A DNA stretch of 50,017 nucleotides. Origin: Atlanticothrix silvestris CENA357. GTDB taxonomy: Bacteria > Cyanobacteriota > Cyanobacteriia > Cyanobacteriales > Nostocaceae. This document shows positions 24,252 to 32,402 of this stretch, in pieces. The translations under genes and the position numbers were made by a program. The stretch covers positions 1 through 50,017 of the forward strand of contig NZ_JAECZB010000028.1 of NCBI RefSeq assembly GCF_016056295.1, read 5' to 3'. Under the pieces are notes generated by a model. That model searched no databases. It was given only the letters and a program-made list of their open reading frames with translations, and was not told where the DNA came from. Each line of letters starts with the position of its first letter. Positions within the stretch are counted from its first letter, which is position 1.

Positions 24252-25925
24252 ATGACTGAAAAAGAGGTAGAAAAACTCAAGCTCATGGTGGTAGATGATG
24301 AGCTAGACAACTTAGATTTACTTTACCGTACTTTTAGGCGGGACTTTCAAGTCTATAAAGCCAACAATGCCCTGAGTGCGCTCGAAATCTTAAACAAAGA
24401 AGGCGAGATGGCTGTGATTATCTCGGATCAAAGAATGCCAGAGATGAATGGCACTGAGTTTCTCAGTCATACAGTGGAACGCTTTCCCGATACGATTCGG
24501 ATCTTACTAACGGGTTTTACTGATGTTGAAGATTTGGTAGATGCAATTAACTCTGGTCAGGTGTTCAAGTATATCACCAAACCGTGGAATCCCGAACGGC
24601 TGAAGGTATTAGTCGATCAAGCAACTGATACATACCGTCTAGTTAAGAAACGTACTCAAGAACTGCGTCGGGCCCTGCGGCGAGAATCTTTATTTAATGC
24701 AGTGACAACGGCAATTCGGGAGTCTTTGGATTACAGCAGTATGCTGCAAAAGATTGCAGTCACAGTTGGGCGAGCATTTGAAGCTACTTGTTGTTTGCTT
24801 AGACCAGTAGAGGGCGATCGCCTCACACAAGACCGATTTTCTTACCAAGATCCTAAATATAATTTAGCTTGTATTGACTTCGATCCTAGTCTTTTAATTG
24901 AAAAAGTTCTGGAAACCCGTCGTTATCAGCTAACTGAAAATACATACAATGGTGAACCATATAATCAACTAATTATACCTATTTCTTATCAGCAACACCT
25001 GCTAGCTGTACTTGCTATCTACCAATGGGGACGTAATTGTTCTTGGCAAAATGAAGATATCCAACTGATTACAGGTGTTGCTGAACAAGCAGCTTTAGCT
25101 CTCTCTCAGGTAAAACTCTACCAAAGCCTCCAAGAAAAACAAGAGCAGATTAGTGCAGAATTGGAAGTCGCTCGCCAAATTCAAAATAATCTGCTACGCC
25201 AAACCTTACCTGATATCAAAGGCGCAAAATTACAAGCTTGTTGCTACCCAGCTCGTGAAGTAGGCGGTGATTTTTTTGAAGTTTTTGTCCATCCCAAAGG
25301 CGACTTGTGGTTAGCAGTAGGTGATGTTTCCGGTAAAGGTGTTCCCGCTGCTTTATTTATGGCCAGTGCGATTTCAGTGTTACGCCGGGAATTATCTCAA
25401 GAAACACCAGCCGAGCCGAATGTGGTTATGCATAACCTTAATCACGCTCTGTGCAACGACTTAATCAGCAATAACTGCTTCATTACCGTAGTTCTAGCCT
25501 GTTATACCCCTACTACCGGGGAGCTAGTGTACGCTAATGCTGGTCATATCTATCCCTTGCTTTGGTCACGGCAAACTACTGTAACGGAAAAACCAAATTA
25601 TCTAAAAGTACGCGGTATCCCCTTAGGCATTTTACCTCGATGGCAGGCACAATCGGGTAAGTTGGTTCTTGCTTCTGGAGACACCTTACTGTTAGCTAGT
25701 GATGGTATTACCGAAGCAACTGTATCAAATCAACTATTTCAGTCCGAAAAAACCGGGGGTGGCATTCACCCAGTTAGCCGTTCTATGCTGAATCAAGATG
25801 GTCTTTGGCAACTATTACAAGATGAGCTAAAACCACTTTCCCTTAATAATTTACTAGCTCGCATCCAGGCGGATAACCATGTTCAGGAAGATGACCAAAC
25901 TATACTTTCACTGGAGGTTTTATAA
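24252..25925 (+). CDS. receiver-GAF-PP2C serine phosphatase (RsbU/SpoIIE type)
   Basis: Signal-controlled protein phosphatase of 557 aa from the ATG at 24252 (an upstream TTG adds 17 residues). Domains in order are a receiver with LMVVDDELDN, phospho-Asp in IISDQRMPEMNG and ITKPW (about 10-125), a coiled linker, a GAF-like sensor (about 150-295, ending QAALALSQVKLYQSLQ), a helix, and a PP2C/SpoIIE domain. The PP2C domain has metal-binding motifs REVGGDFFEV, VGDVSGKGVPAALF, YANAGHIYPL and LASDGITEAT. It should dephosphorylate a STAS-domain protein. The next gene, 3 bp away, is the matching RsbW-type kinase; no STAS gene follows. Confidence 0.92.
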   Translation: MTEKEVEKLKLMVVDDELDNLDLLYRTFRRDFQVYKANNALSALEILNKEGEMAVIISDQRMPEMNGTEFLSHTVERFPDTIRILLTGFTDVEDLVDAINSGQVFKYITKPWNPERLKVLVDQATDTYRLVKKRTQELRRALRRESLFNAVTTAIRESLDYSSMLQKIAVTVGRAFEATCCLLRPVEGDRLTQDRFSYQDPKYNLACIDFDPSLLIEKVLETRRYQLTENTYNGEPYNQLIIPISYQQHLLAVLAIYQWGRNCSWQNEDIQLITGVAEQAALALSQVKLYQSLQEKQEQISAELEVARQIQNNLLRQTLPDIKGAKLQACCYPAREVGGDFFEVFVHPKGDLWLAVGDVSGKGVPAALFMASAISVLRRELSQETPAEPNVVMHNLNHALCNDLISNNCFITVVLACYTPTTGELVYANAGHIYPLLWSRQTTVTEKPNYLKVRGIPLGILPRWQAQSGKLVLASGDTLLLASDGITEATVSNQLFQSEKTGGGIHPVSRSMLNQDGLWQLLQDELKPLSLNNLLARIQADNHVQEDDQTILSLEVL

Positions 25926-25928
25926 GTA

Positions 25929-26360
25929 ATGAAAAGTGAGCTGCATATACCAAGCGATTTGAATTATTTAAATATCGTCGAACACTGGTTACTGGGATGC
26001 TTGAAAATCCAACTAGGAGAATCAGTTGATTGGTCACGGCAATCAAGTCGTTTACGCCTAGCTTTGGTGGAAGCATACTCTAATGTAGTACGTCATGCCC
26101 ACAAAGAACAGTCAAATGTACCAGTTTTACTGCGGTTGGAACTGAAAGAGCGAGATATTGCCTTAGAAATTTGGGACTACGGCGAAGGTTTTGATATGTC
26201 CACTTATCTACCGCCAAACCCCATAGACAAACAAGAAGGCGGTTATGGATGGCTAATTATGAATCGTCTGATGGATAAGGTAGAGTATCAGTTGCAAGTG
26301 GATGGTGCTAACTGTCTCAAGTTAGAAGCCACTCTACCAGAACTCCAGCAGACTGGTTAA
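25929..26360 (+). CDS. RsbW-like anti-sigma/serine kinase
   Basis: HATPase_c_2 domain protein of 143 aa of the RsbW/SpoIIAB family. ATP-binding marks are the N box LALVEAYSNVVRHAH, the G1 box DYGEGFD and the glycine motif EGGYGWLIMNRLMD. Such kinases phosphorylate a STAS antagonist on serine and bind either it or a sigma/target factor. Three bases separate it from the PP2C phosphatase gene, so the two opposite enzymes are co-translated. A STAS partner is missing here, and the nearest STAS domain in the window is fused to a sugar transferase at 12221-13258. Confidence 0.9.
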   Translation: MKSELHIPSDLNYLNIVEHWLLGCLKIQLGESVDWSRQSSRLRLALVEAYSNVVRHAHKEQSNVPVLLRLELKERDIALEIWDYGEGFDMSTYLPPNPIDKQEGGYGWLIMNRLMDKVEYQLQVDGANCLKLEATLPELQQTG

Positions 26361-26460
26361 TACCAATTTTGGATAGTCAAATGTGGGATTGGGTATTGCC
26401 AAAGGTATTTATGCAATATCCACAAACCCTCATGGCAGTTTTATGGTTGAGAGACTACGG

Positions 26461-26910
26461 TTAATTTTCTGGACGCAATGAAAGTAATTCTTGGGGAGAA
26501 GCTAAGAGTTTCACTTGAGTGTAGATGATTTGCTTTTGTTGATTAAGGATAAATAGCCATAATACATTCACACCACACCAAGAAGTTTGGGCTTTACCTG
26601 TTACTTGAACTTGGATTTGGTCATTTTCTAAGTTTTCGATTATTCCTTGGTGGGGATTTGCTTGAATATTTTGAGCTTCTTTGTGTAAATAGGTTGCGAT
26701 CGCATCTGGCCCGACAATATCAGATTCAAAGGGCGGATGCATCACCCCATCGTCAGCGAATAGAGCAGCAGTTGCCTGAAATTCTCCTGCATTTAAAGTT
26801 TCAAAATACCTCAGGATGCTGGCTTCTGTAATTCCCTCAATCTGAAGTTCTAGTTTTGCTATGTTCACATCAGTTTTGTCACTAGTAGCCAAAGATTCAG
26901 CAGCATTCAT
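26461..26910 (-). CDS. OCP C-terminal-domain homolog (CTDH), carotenoid carrier
   Basis: NTF2-like protein of 149 aa matching the C-terminal half of the orange carotenoid protein. EGITEASILRYFETLNAGEF, LFADDGVMHPPFESDIVGPD, VTGKAQTSW and the end LLASPQELLSLRPEN follow OCP closely. Stand-alone CTDHs bind ketocarotenoid as dimers and deliver it to helical carotenoid proteins. Cys112 in SWCGVNV fits the cysteine that forms a redox-sensitive dimer bond in Anabaena CTDH. The partner-type gene, an OCP N-terminal homolog, lies 2.5 kb away at 29377 on the other strand. Not secreted. Confidence 0.9.
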   Translation of the reverse strand: MNAAESLATSDKTDVNIAKLELQIEGITEASILRYFETLNAGEFQATAALFADDGVMHPPFESDIVGPDAIATYLHKEAQNIQANPHQGIIENLENDQIQVQVTGKAQTSWCGVNVLWLFILNQQKQIIYTQVKLLASPQELLSLRPEN

Positions 26911-27108
26911 AAAATTACCTGTATCAAGCTAGCTAAATATCAATTTGAATATAAAAATAGATATAAAATAACCTGCTACTGGGGTAGATTGCCAGAATGC
27001 TCAAAAATATACCTATCAAAACATGCAATGAGTAGAGTATTTCATTAGTTCATTGCAAATCTAAATTTTGGCAAAGCTCTAAGTCCCTGTGGATTTAAAA
27101 TCAAGAAA

Positions 27109-28080
27109 ATGAATCAGTATTCCGTAACAAACAGCAGTGCAGTCAAACAAAAAACTAAAGAATTGGGATTCCACAAAGTAGGAATTACTGCTGTAGAGGC
27201 AATTAATACAGATGCCCAAAGGTTACAAGCATGGATAACGCTGGGTTATCACGCTGATATGGAATGGATGAATAATCCCAAGCGTCAAGATATTAGCTTA
27301 ATTATGCCAGAGGCGCGATCGCTAGTGTGTGTGGCCCTTAATTACTACACACCACATCAACGTCCTGAAAGCGACGAATATGCCAAAATCTCCCGTTATG
27401 GCTGGGGGAGAGATTATCACAAAGTGATGCACAAAAAACTCAAGGCGCTGACTACTTGGTTAGAATCACTTGATCTAGGCATCCAAGCTAGATATTATGC
27501 AGACACAGGCCCAGTGCAAGATAAAGTTTGGGCGCAACGAGCTGGAATTGGTTGGATTGCTAAAAATGGTAATGTGATTACACGAGAGTATGGCTCTTGG
27601 GTATTTTTGGGAGAAGTGTTGACAAATCTGGAATTAGAGAGCGATCGCCCCCATACAGAACACTGCGGTAGCTGTACTCGTTGTCTTGAAGCTTGTCCTA
27701 CTGGTGCGATTACCCAGCCGTTTGTAGTAGACGCTAATCGCTGTATTGCTTATCATACAATCGAAAATCGGGCGGAAAAATTACCAGAAACCATCACACC
27801 CCATTTGCAAGGCTGGGTTGCTGGTTGTGATATTTGCCAAGATGTTTGTCCTTGGAATCAACGCTTTGCCAACACAACTGATGTCGTAGATTTTCAGCCT
27901 TATCCTGGGAATCTTGCGCCCGAACTGATAGAATTAGCGGAAATCTCAAATGAGGAGTGGGATAAACGATTTCCGGCATCAGCTTTGCGGCGGATTAAGC
28001 CAGAAATGTTACGACGGAATGCCCGTGCTAATCTTGACGCATCCAGGCGAGAGAATGACCCAGAAAGTAATTATTTTTGA
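27109..28080 (+). CDS. queG: epoxyqueuosine reductase
   Basis: QueG reduces epoxyqueuosine to queuosine in tRNA using a cobalamin and two [4Fe-4S] clusters. The protein is 323 aa. The N-terminal flavin-reductase-like cobalamin domain includes SRYGWGRDYHKVM and catalytic Asp132 in YYADTGPVQDK. Cluster motifs are CGSCTRCLEACP and, later, GCDICQDVCPW with a further Cys in NRCIAYH. HEAT-like tail sequences of longer QueG proteins are absent, as in many cyanobacteria. The gene end overlaps the HAD phosphatase start by 26 bases. It needs cobalamin, and cobH at 49090 belongs to that pathway. Confidence 0.95.
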   Translation: MNQYSVTNSSAVKQKTKELGFHKVGITAVEAINTDAQRLQAWITLGYHADMEWMNNPKRQDISLIMPEARSLVCVALNYYTPHQRPESDEYAKISRYGWGRDYHKVMHKKLKALTTWLESLDLGIQARYYADTGPVQDKVWAQRAGIGWIAKNGNVITREYGSWVFLGEVLTNLELESDRPHTEHCGSCTRCLEACPTGAITQPFVVDANRCIAYHTIENRAEKLPETITPHLQGWVAGCDICQDVCPWNQRFANTTDVVDFQPYPGNLAPELIELAEISNEEWDKRFPASALRRIKPEMLRRNARANLDASRRENDPESNYF

Positions 28081-28690
28081 TTTTGATGGCACGATTGCAG
28101 ATACAGTAGATGCTCTCGTAAGCATTGCCAATCGGTTAGCAGTAGAGTTTGACTATGTACAAATAACCCCACAAGAATTAGCTCTTCTGAGGAATTTAAC
28201 TTCTAGAGAAATTATCAAATATTCAGGTATTTCTTTATTTAAAATACCCTTCCTGCTTAAAAAAGTTAAAGGAGAATTAAAAAATAAAATCCAGGAATTT
28301 AAACCCATTCCTGGAATCCAAGAAGCATTAATTGATCTCCAAAATCATGGTTATAAGCTAGGAATTATTACGTCTAACTCTAAAGAAAATGTTACAGCTT
28401 TTTTGAACAACAATGAATTGGATAATCTATTTGATTTTATTTACTCAGGAGTAACAATTTTTGGTAAAACAACAATCATTAATAATGTATTAAGGCAAAA
28501 ACAACTCAAACCTCAAGCAGTGATTTATGTGGGAGATGAAACCAGAGATATAGAAGCATCGAAAAAAGCCAATATCAAGGTTATCGCTGTAACTTGGGGA
28601 TTCAATTCTCAGAAAGTTTTAGCCCAGCAGAACCCAGACTTTCTAATTCATCAACCGAATGAATTATTAGAAGTTATTAAAAATTGTTGA
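28055..28690 (+). CDS. HAD-superfamily phosphatase (phosphoglycolate phosphatase-like)
   Basis: Haloacid-dehalogenase hydrolase of 211 aa. Motif I is IIFDFDGTIADT with nucleophile Asp9 and Asp11, motif II is IITSNSK, motif III is the Lys in SGVTIFGKTT, and motif IV is VIYVGDETRDIEASK. A helical cap follows motif I, as in Gph/phosphoglycolate phosphatases. I start it at the ATG at 28055, inside the last 26 bases of queG; a longer frame from 27950 would overlap queG coding by 130 bases and lacks motif value. Translational coupling to queG is likely. The true substrate is uncertain. Confidence 0.85.
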   Translation: MTQKVIIFDFDGTIADTVDALVSIANRLAVEFDYVQITPQELALLRNLTSREIIKYSGISLFKIPFLLKKVKGELKNKIQEFKPIPGIQEALIDLQNHGYKLGIITSNSKENVTAFLNNNELDNLFDFIYSGVTIFGKTTIINNVLRQKQLKPQAVIYVGDETRDIEASKKANIKVIAVTWGFNSQKVLAQQNPDFLIHQPNELLEVIKNC

Positions 28691-28694
28691 TTAA

Positions 28695-28762
28695 TCAATA
28701 GCCAAAGCTTAATTACTCCAGGTAAAAATATTACCCTAATAAAATTTATTGTTGGCTATTGA
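28695..28762. terminator. branched hairpin between convergent genes
   Basis: Perfect 11-bp inverted repeat TCAATAGCCAA (28695-28705) with TTGGCTATTGA (28752-28762). Inside its 46-nt loop is a second hairpin, GGTAA (28721-28725) with TTACC (28731-28735). It lies between the convergent HAD and low-complexity genes and can serve both strands; T-tracts are weak. Confidence 0.45.
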
Positions 28763-28776
28763 CTCTCTGCTCAAAG

Positions 28777-29157
28777 TTAATTTTTTCTTTCACCTTTTTC
28801 TAAAGCTTTTTTTACTAGATCGTCACTGACATCAGCTACACCCTCTGTCTTTGAACCACCAACTTCACCTGCCATTTCTGCATAATCACCAGGATTACCA
28901 GTAGCTTTGGCTTCAGTATTAGTTTCTTTTGCTTGAGGAACTTCACGTTTAGGTGCTGTTGCTGCTTTGGCTGCTGCTGCACCTTCATTTGTGCGGTCAA
29001 TTTCGCTGACACTAAATTTTTGTGCAGCTGCATAATCAGCATCAAAATCAACACTTGGTGTTTTCTCTTCACCACTAGCCATATTTTCAGCTGCTAATTG
29101 TGCATCATGGGTAGGAGCTTCATTGACATTAGGTTTTACTTTATCTTTATCAGCCAT
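28777..29157 (-). CDS. low-complexity, probably disordered hypothetical protein
   Basis: About 126 aa from the ATG at 29157 (MADKDKVKPNVNEAPTHDAQ); the frame extends 17 residues further without clear meaning. It is rich in Ala, Lys, Glu and Asp with no hydrophobic core, so it is probably intrinsically disordered. A short recognisable block, GDYAEMAGEVGGSK, precedes the charged end LVKKALEKGERKN. Similar hydrophilic proteins accumulate in stress or desiccation responses, but that is only a resemblance. It lies upstream of and divergent from the HCP gene at 29377, so the 219-bp gap between them has both promoters. Confidence 0.5.
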   Translation of the reverse strand: MADKDKVKPNVNEAPTHDAQLAAENMASGEEKTPSVDFDADYAAAQKFSVSEIDRTNEGAAAAKAATAPKREVPQAKETNTEAKATGNPGDYAEMAGEVGGSKTEGVADVSDDLVKKALEKGERKN

Positions 29158-29376
29158 AACTTTAAATACCTTGAGTAATTTTTTGGATGTCGAGGACGAT
29201 CGTAACAAATTTTCTATTAAGACCTTGGCATCTTGAGAAAGATCTTAACCTCTCCTAAAAGATAGATAAAAGCATAAATATTTAATTAATAAAAATTGTT
29301 CCCTTGGAAGTAGATTTTAATTGTGCAACTTTGGTAATTATTAATTTGGCCTATAAAATTTTTGTGGAAATAATTT

Positions 29377-29907
29377 ATGACTGCTAGTTCTAAAAAAACA
29401 GTTTCTCAAGCCCAGAGCAATGAAACTCAAAAGGCGGTAGAAGCATTTAATGCCTTAGATACCGATGCTAAATTAGCTTGGCTATACTTTGTTTATGAAA
29501 AAATGGGTGACTCCATCACTCCCGCGGCTCCAACTGCTGCTGATCCCGAATTAGCACCGCTTTTGTTAGGAGATTATTTGCAATTATCCGATGATCAACA
29601 ACTAGGGATTATGCGGGATATAGTTAATTGCAAAGACACAGAATCTTCTCGTGCTTATGGCGCTTTAAAAGAAAACAATCAACTGTTAGTTTGGTATGCT
29701 TGGGCAGTTGCTATGGGTGATACAGTAGTTGATATGCCAGGCGATTACAATTCAACTGGTGCGATTAATAATCTACTTTCCCAAATTGAAGAACTAGATT
29801 TTGAAGGGCAAATTTCGGTATTACGGGCGATCGCTGGTGAAATGGGCTATAGCGATGTTAAGCCTATTGAAACACAAGCACAAACTGGTAAAACCTCAAG
29901 TCTTTAA
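29377..29907 (+). CDS. helical carotenoid protein (OCP N-terminal-domain homolog)
   Basis: All-helical protein of 176 aa, homologous to the N-terminal half of the orange carotenoid protein; such HCPs bind ketocarotenoid, quench singlet oxygen and in some clades quench phycobilisomes. ITPAAPTAADPELAPLL follows the family. By eye-alignment, OCP Tyr44 is Tyr40, Trp110 is Trp106 and Arg155 is Arg150, while Trp41 is replaced by Tyr37. There is no C-terminal domain or linker; that part is a separate protein (CTDH) at 26461. I cannot assign the clade (HCP1-4), which decides whether it acts on phycobilisomes. Confidence 0.93.
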   Translation: MTASSKKTVSQAQSNETQKAVEAFNALDTDAKLAWLYFVYEKMGDSITPAAPTAADPELAPLLLGDYLQLSDDQQLGIMRDIVNCKDTESSRAYGALKENNQLLVWYAWAVAMGDTVVDMPGDYNSTGAINNLLSQIEELDFEGQISVLRAIAGEMGYSDVKPIETQAQTGKTSSL

Positions 29908-30025
29908 TCTGTAGAAGCTCTGAATTGTTACGTTAGGTAGAAAAAGACAGATTTAGAGGCTGTGATAGCTAATGAAGGATGAATGCAAGATAATGTAAGA
30001 CAAAGACTAGCTAGGAAGAGGAAAC

Positions 30026-30223
30026 ATGGCTGCTATAACAATTAATATTACAGATCACCAACTGCAAAAATTACAGGAATTAGCGCAAAAGTTAGGGATC
30101 TCTACTGAAGAATTGTTATCTGCGAGTCTAGAAGATTTGTTAAACTACCCAAAAAGTGAGTTTAACCAAGCCGCTAGTTATGTGCTGCGAAAAAATGCTG
30201 AACTTTACCAACGATTAGCATGA
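30026..30223 (+). CDS. antitoxin of a Doc-type pair
   Basis: Small protein of 65 aa directly before the Doc toxin and overlapping it by 4 bases. The N-terminal strand ITINITDHQLQKLQELAQKL with a following helix ISTEELLSASLEDLL looks like a ribbon-helix-helix DNA-binding unit. The tail QAASYVLRKNAELYQRLA is the usual toxin-neutralising helix of this group. It should repress the operon with Doc. A good AGGAAGAGG-type ribosome site precedes the ATG. Confidence 0.8.
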   Translation: MAAITINITDHQLQKLQELAQKLGISTEELLSASLEDLLNYPKSEFNQAASYVLRKNAELYQRLA

Positions 30224-30606
30224 TTCGCTACTTATTACTTTTTGAAGTTGTCGAACTTCATCGTCAAATTATCGAGCAGTCTGGTGGCGCATTGGGTATA
30301 CGAGATTTGGGTGCTTTAGAATCTGCACTCGCTCAACCTCGTATGACTTTTGGCGGGCAGGAGCTTTACCCGACACTTGTTGATAAGGCTTCGGCAATCG
30401 GGTTTTCGCTGGTAATGAATCATCCATTTATCGATGGTAATAAACGGATTGGTCATGCAGCAATGGAAGTTTTTCTGGTCATGAATGGTCTAGAAATTGA
30501 TGCTTCTTTCGATGAGCAGGAGGTAATTATACTATCGCTAGCATCGGGTAAGCTTAAGCGTAAGGCGTTTACACAATGGTTGAAAAATCATGTCAAAGTT
30601 ATCTAA
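30220..30606 (+). CDS. Doc/Fic-family toxin (death on curing)
   Basis: Fic-fold toxin of 128 aa; Doc proteins phosphorylate elongation factor EF-Tu and stop translation. The catalytic motif HPFIDGNKR is at residues 68-76 within SLVMNHPFIDGNKRIGHAA. Early helices with FEVVELHRQIIEQSGG and LGALESALAQPRMTFGG fit the family. It overlaps the antitoxin by 4 bases (ATGA), so translation is coupled. This is the second toxin-antitoxin pair in the window. A strong terminator ends the pair. Intact by length and motif. Confidence 0.92.
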   Translation: MIRYLLLFEVVELHRQIIEQSGGALGIRDLGALESALAQPRMTFGGQELYPTLVDKASAIGFSLVMNHPFIDGNKRIGHAAMEVFLVMNGLEIDASFDEQEVIILSLASGKLKRKAFTQWLKNHVKVI

Positions 30607-30643
30607 TGCCTTGCAAATAATAGGGGTCTCAAAACCACAATCA

Positions 30644-30666
30644 AGTAAGCGGTGGGTTCGCTTACT
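30644..30666 (+). terminator. strong Rho-independent terminator
   Basis: Stem AGTAAGCG (30644-30651) with CGCTTACT (30659-30666), 7-nt loop, then CTTTTTTTC. It closes the antitoxin-Doc operon. Confidence 0.85.
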
Positions 30667-30782
30667 CTTTTTTTCTTTGTTCTAAAAAATAATTCTTCTA
30701 ACTCTCAACTCCTAATCTCTGTCTACGACTGAACCCAAGTTCGTATACATTAGTTGATGGACTGCAACAGGCGGAGGATGAG

Positions 30783-32294
30783 ATGTCAGAAGGGTCGCAA
30801 CAAAAACGAGTGGTAGTTGTTGGTGCAGGTTGGGCTGGTTTAAGCGCAACCTACCATTTAGCAAAACAAGGGTACGATGTGACACTTCTAGAAGCAGGTT
30901 CTTATCCTGGTGGGCTTGTCGCAGGTTGGAAAACCGCAGGGGGAAAATCTGTAGAAGCGGGCATTCACGGCTTCTGGTATCCTTACAGAAATATTTTTGC
31001 CCTGATTAACGAATTAGAAATTAATCCCTTTACTACCTGGACTCGTTCTGCACAGTATTCACCTGCGGGGTTAGAAGTTGAATCACCAATTTTTCAAGAT
31101 TTACCCAGACTTCCTTCACCGCTGGGCACTTTTCTCTACACTCAGTTTCAACGTCTACCACTTATTGATCGCCTCAGTGCTTTGCCTTTACTTTACGCTG
31201 TTGTGGATTTTGATAATTCTGATGCAGCTTGGCGGCGTTATGATTTTGTAACCGCCCGTGAATTATTTAAAGATTTTGGCGTTTCTGCTCGACTTTATCG
31301 AGAAGCCTTTGAACCCATGTTGTTGGTAGGTTTGTTTGCTCCAGGTGAACAATGTTCAGCCGCCGCAACTTTAGGGATGCTTTACTTTTTTATTTTGGCT
31401 CACCAACCTGATTTTGATGTGGTTTGGTGTCGGGGAACTGTGGGAGAAAAAATATTTCATCCTTGGGTAAAACAAATTGCCAAAACTGGTGCTAAAGTGT
31501 TGCCTCAGCGCCGAGTTACTGACTTAATTGTTGATAGTAATAATCAGGCAAAAGGTGTAGTTTGTGGTGATGAAGTATTTGATGCCGATGCTGTAATTTT
31601 TGCTGTGGGTATCAGTGGTATGAAGAAAATTGTCTCCACAAGTGCTAGCTTACAAAGTCGAGAAGAATTTCGGAATTTGGGCAATTTAGGGGCAATTGAT
31701 GTTTTAGCAACTCGGCTGTGGTTTGACCGTAAAATTAATATTCCTCGTCCTTCTAATGCGTGTTTTGGGTTTGATGTAACTACAGGATGGACGTTTTTTG
31801 ATTTGAATGCTTTACATGATGAATATAAAAATGAGCTAGGAACAGTAGTTGAAGTTGATTTTTATCACGCTAATCAGTTTCTTAATTTGAGTGATACAGA
31901 AATTGTGGCGATAGTTCAGCGCTATTTGGCAACTTGTGTACCAGCATTTCGAGAAGCCAAAGTAATTGATAGTAGTGTGATTAGATTACCAAATGCAGTG
32001 ACTCACTTTGCACCTGGTAGCTATCGCTATATGTTGCCATCTCAGACCAGTTTTGCAAATGTTTTTATGAGTGGCGATTGGATTGTCAACCGTCATGGTT
32101 CTTGGTCACAAGAAAAGGCTTATGTTACTGGTTTAGAAGCGGCAAATTTAGTGGTATCTCATTTAAAAGCAGGTCAGCCAGCTAAGATTTTACCTGTAGA
32201 AGGAGATGAAGCGCATATACAAGTGGCGCGATCGCTCAACCAAACTGTGCGTGATTTGGGTAAATCTATTTTGCCTGATTTTTGGCTACCATAA
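30783..32294 (+). CDS. FAD-dependent oxidoreductase, carotenoid-desaturase-like
   Basis: Flavoprotein of 503 aa from the phytoene/zeta-carotene desaturase and amine-oxidase superfamily. It opens with the FAD-binding Rossmann motif VVVVGAGWAGLSATYHLA and the follow-up LLEAGSYPGGLVAG. EAGIHGFWYPYRNIFALINE corresponds to the substrate-side segment of zeta-carotene desaturase-like enzymes, and SGDWIVNRHGSWSQEKAYVT to the C-terminal FAD motif. The real substrate is unknown: a carotenoid or another isoprenoid is likely. It sits one kb after the carotenoid-binding HCP gene, with the toxin-antitoxin pair between. The ATG at 30783 follows GGCGGAGGATG. Confidence 0.75.
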   Translation: MSEGSQQKRVVVVGAGWAGLSATYHLAKQGYDVTLLEAGSYPGGLVAGWKTAGGKSVEAGIHGFWYPYRNIFALINELEINPFTTWTRSAQYSPAGLEVESPIFQDLPRLPSPLGTFLYTQFQRLPLIDRLSALPLLYAVVDFDNSDAAWRRYDFVTARELFKDFGVSARLYREAFEPMLLVGLFAPGEQCSAAATLGMLYFFILAHQPDFDVVWCRGTVGEKIFHPWVKQIAKTGAKVLPQRRVTDLIVDSNNQAKGVVCGDEVFDADAVIFAVGISGMKKIVSTSASLQSREEFRNLGNLGAIDVLATRLWFDRKINIPRPSNACFGFDVTTGWTFFDLNALHDEYKNELGTVVEVDFYHANQFLNLSDTEIVAIVQRYLATCVPAFREAKVIDSSVIRLPNAVTHFAPGSYRYMLPSQTSFANVFMSGDWIVNRHGSWSQEKAYVTGLEAANLVVSHLKAGQPAKILPVEGDEAHIQVARSLNQTVRDLGKSILPDFWLP

Positions 32295-32301
32295 ATTTTG
32301 G

Positions 32302-32402
32302 GGCGTTGCTGAGTGGATATATGAATTTGTATCACGCAGAGGAGCCAGTGCGTTGGGCAGCTTCGCTGACTTGTAGCAACTGGCGTAGCGCAGAGTCGCA
32401 GA
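32302..32402 (+). repeat. dispersed repeat (GGCGTTGCTGAGTG ... CGCAGAGTCGCAGA), copy 1
   Basis: Begins GGCGTTGCTGAGTG, continues ATATGAATTTG, contains a GC-richer middle (TTGGGCAGCTTCGCTGACTTGTAGC split over two half-sites) and ends CGCAGAGTCGCAGA. A shorter copy in inverse orientation lies at 36517-36584 with the same two ends. It abuts the 3' remnant of a CRISPR repeat. Confidence 0.65.
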
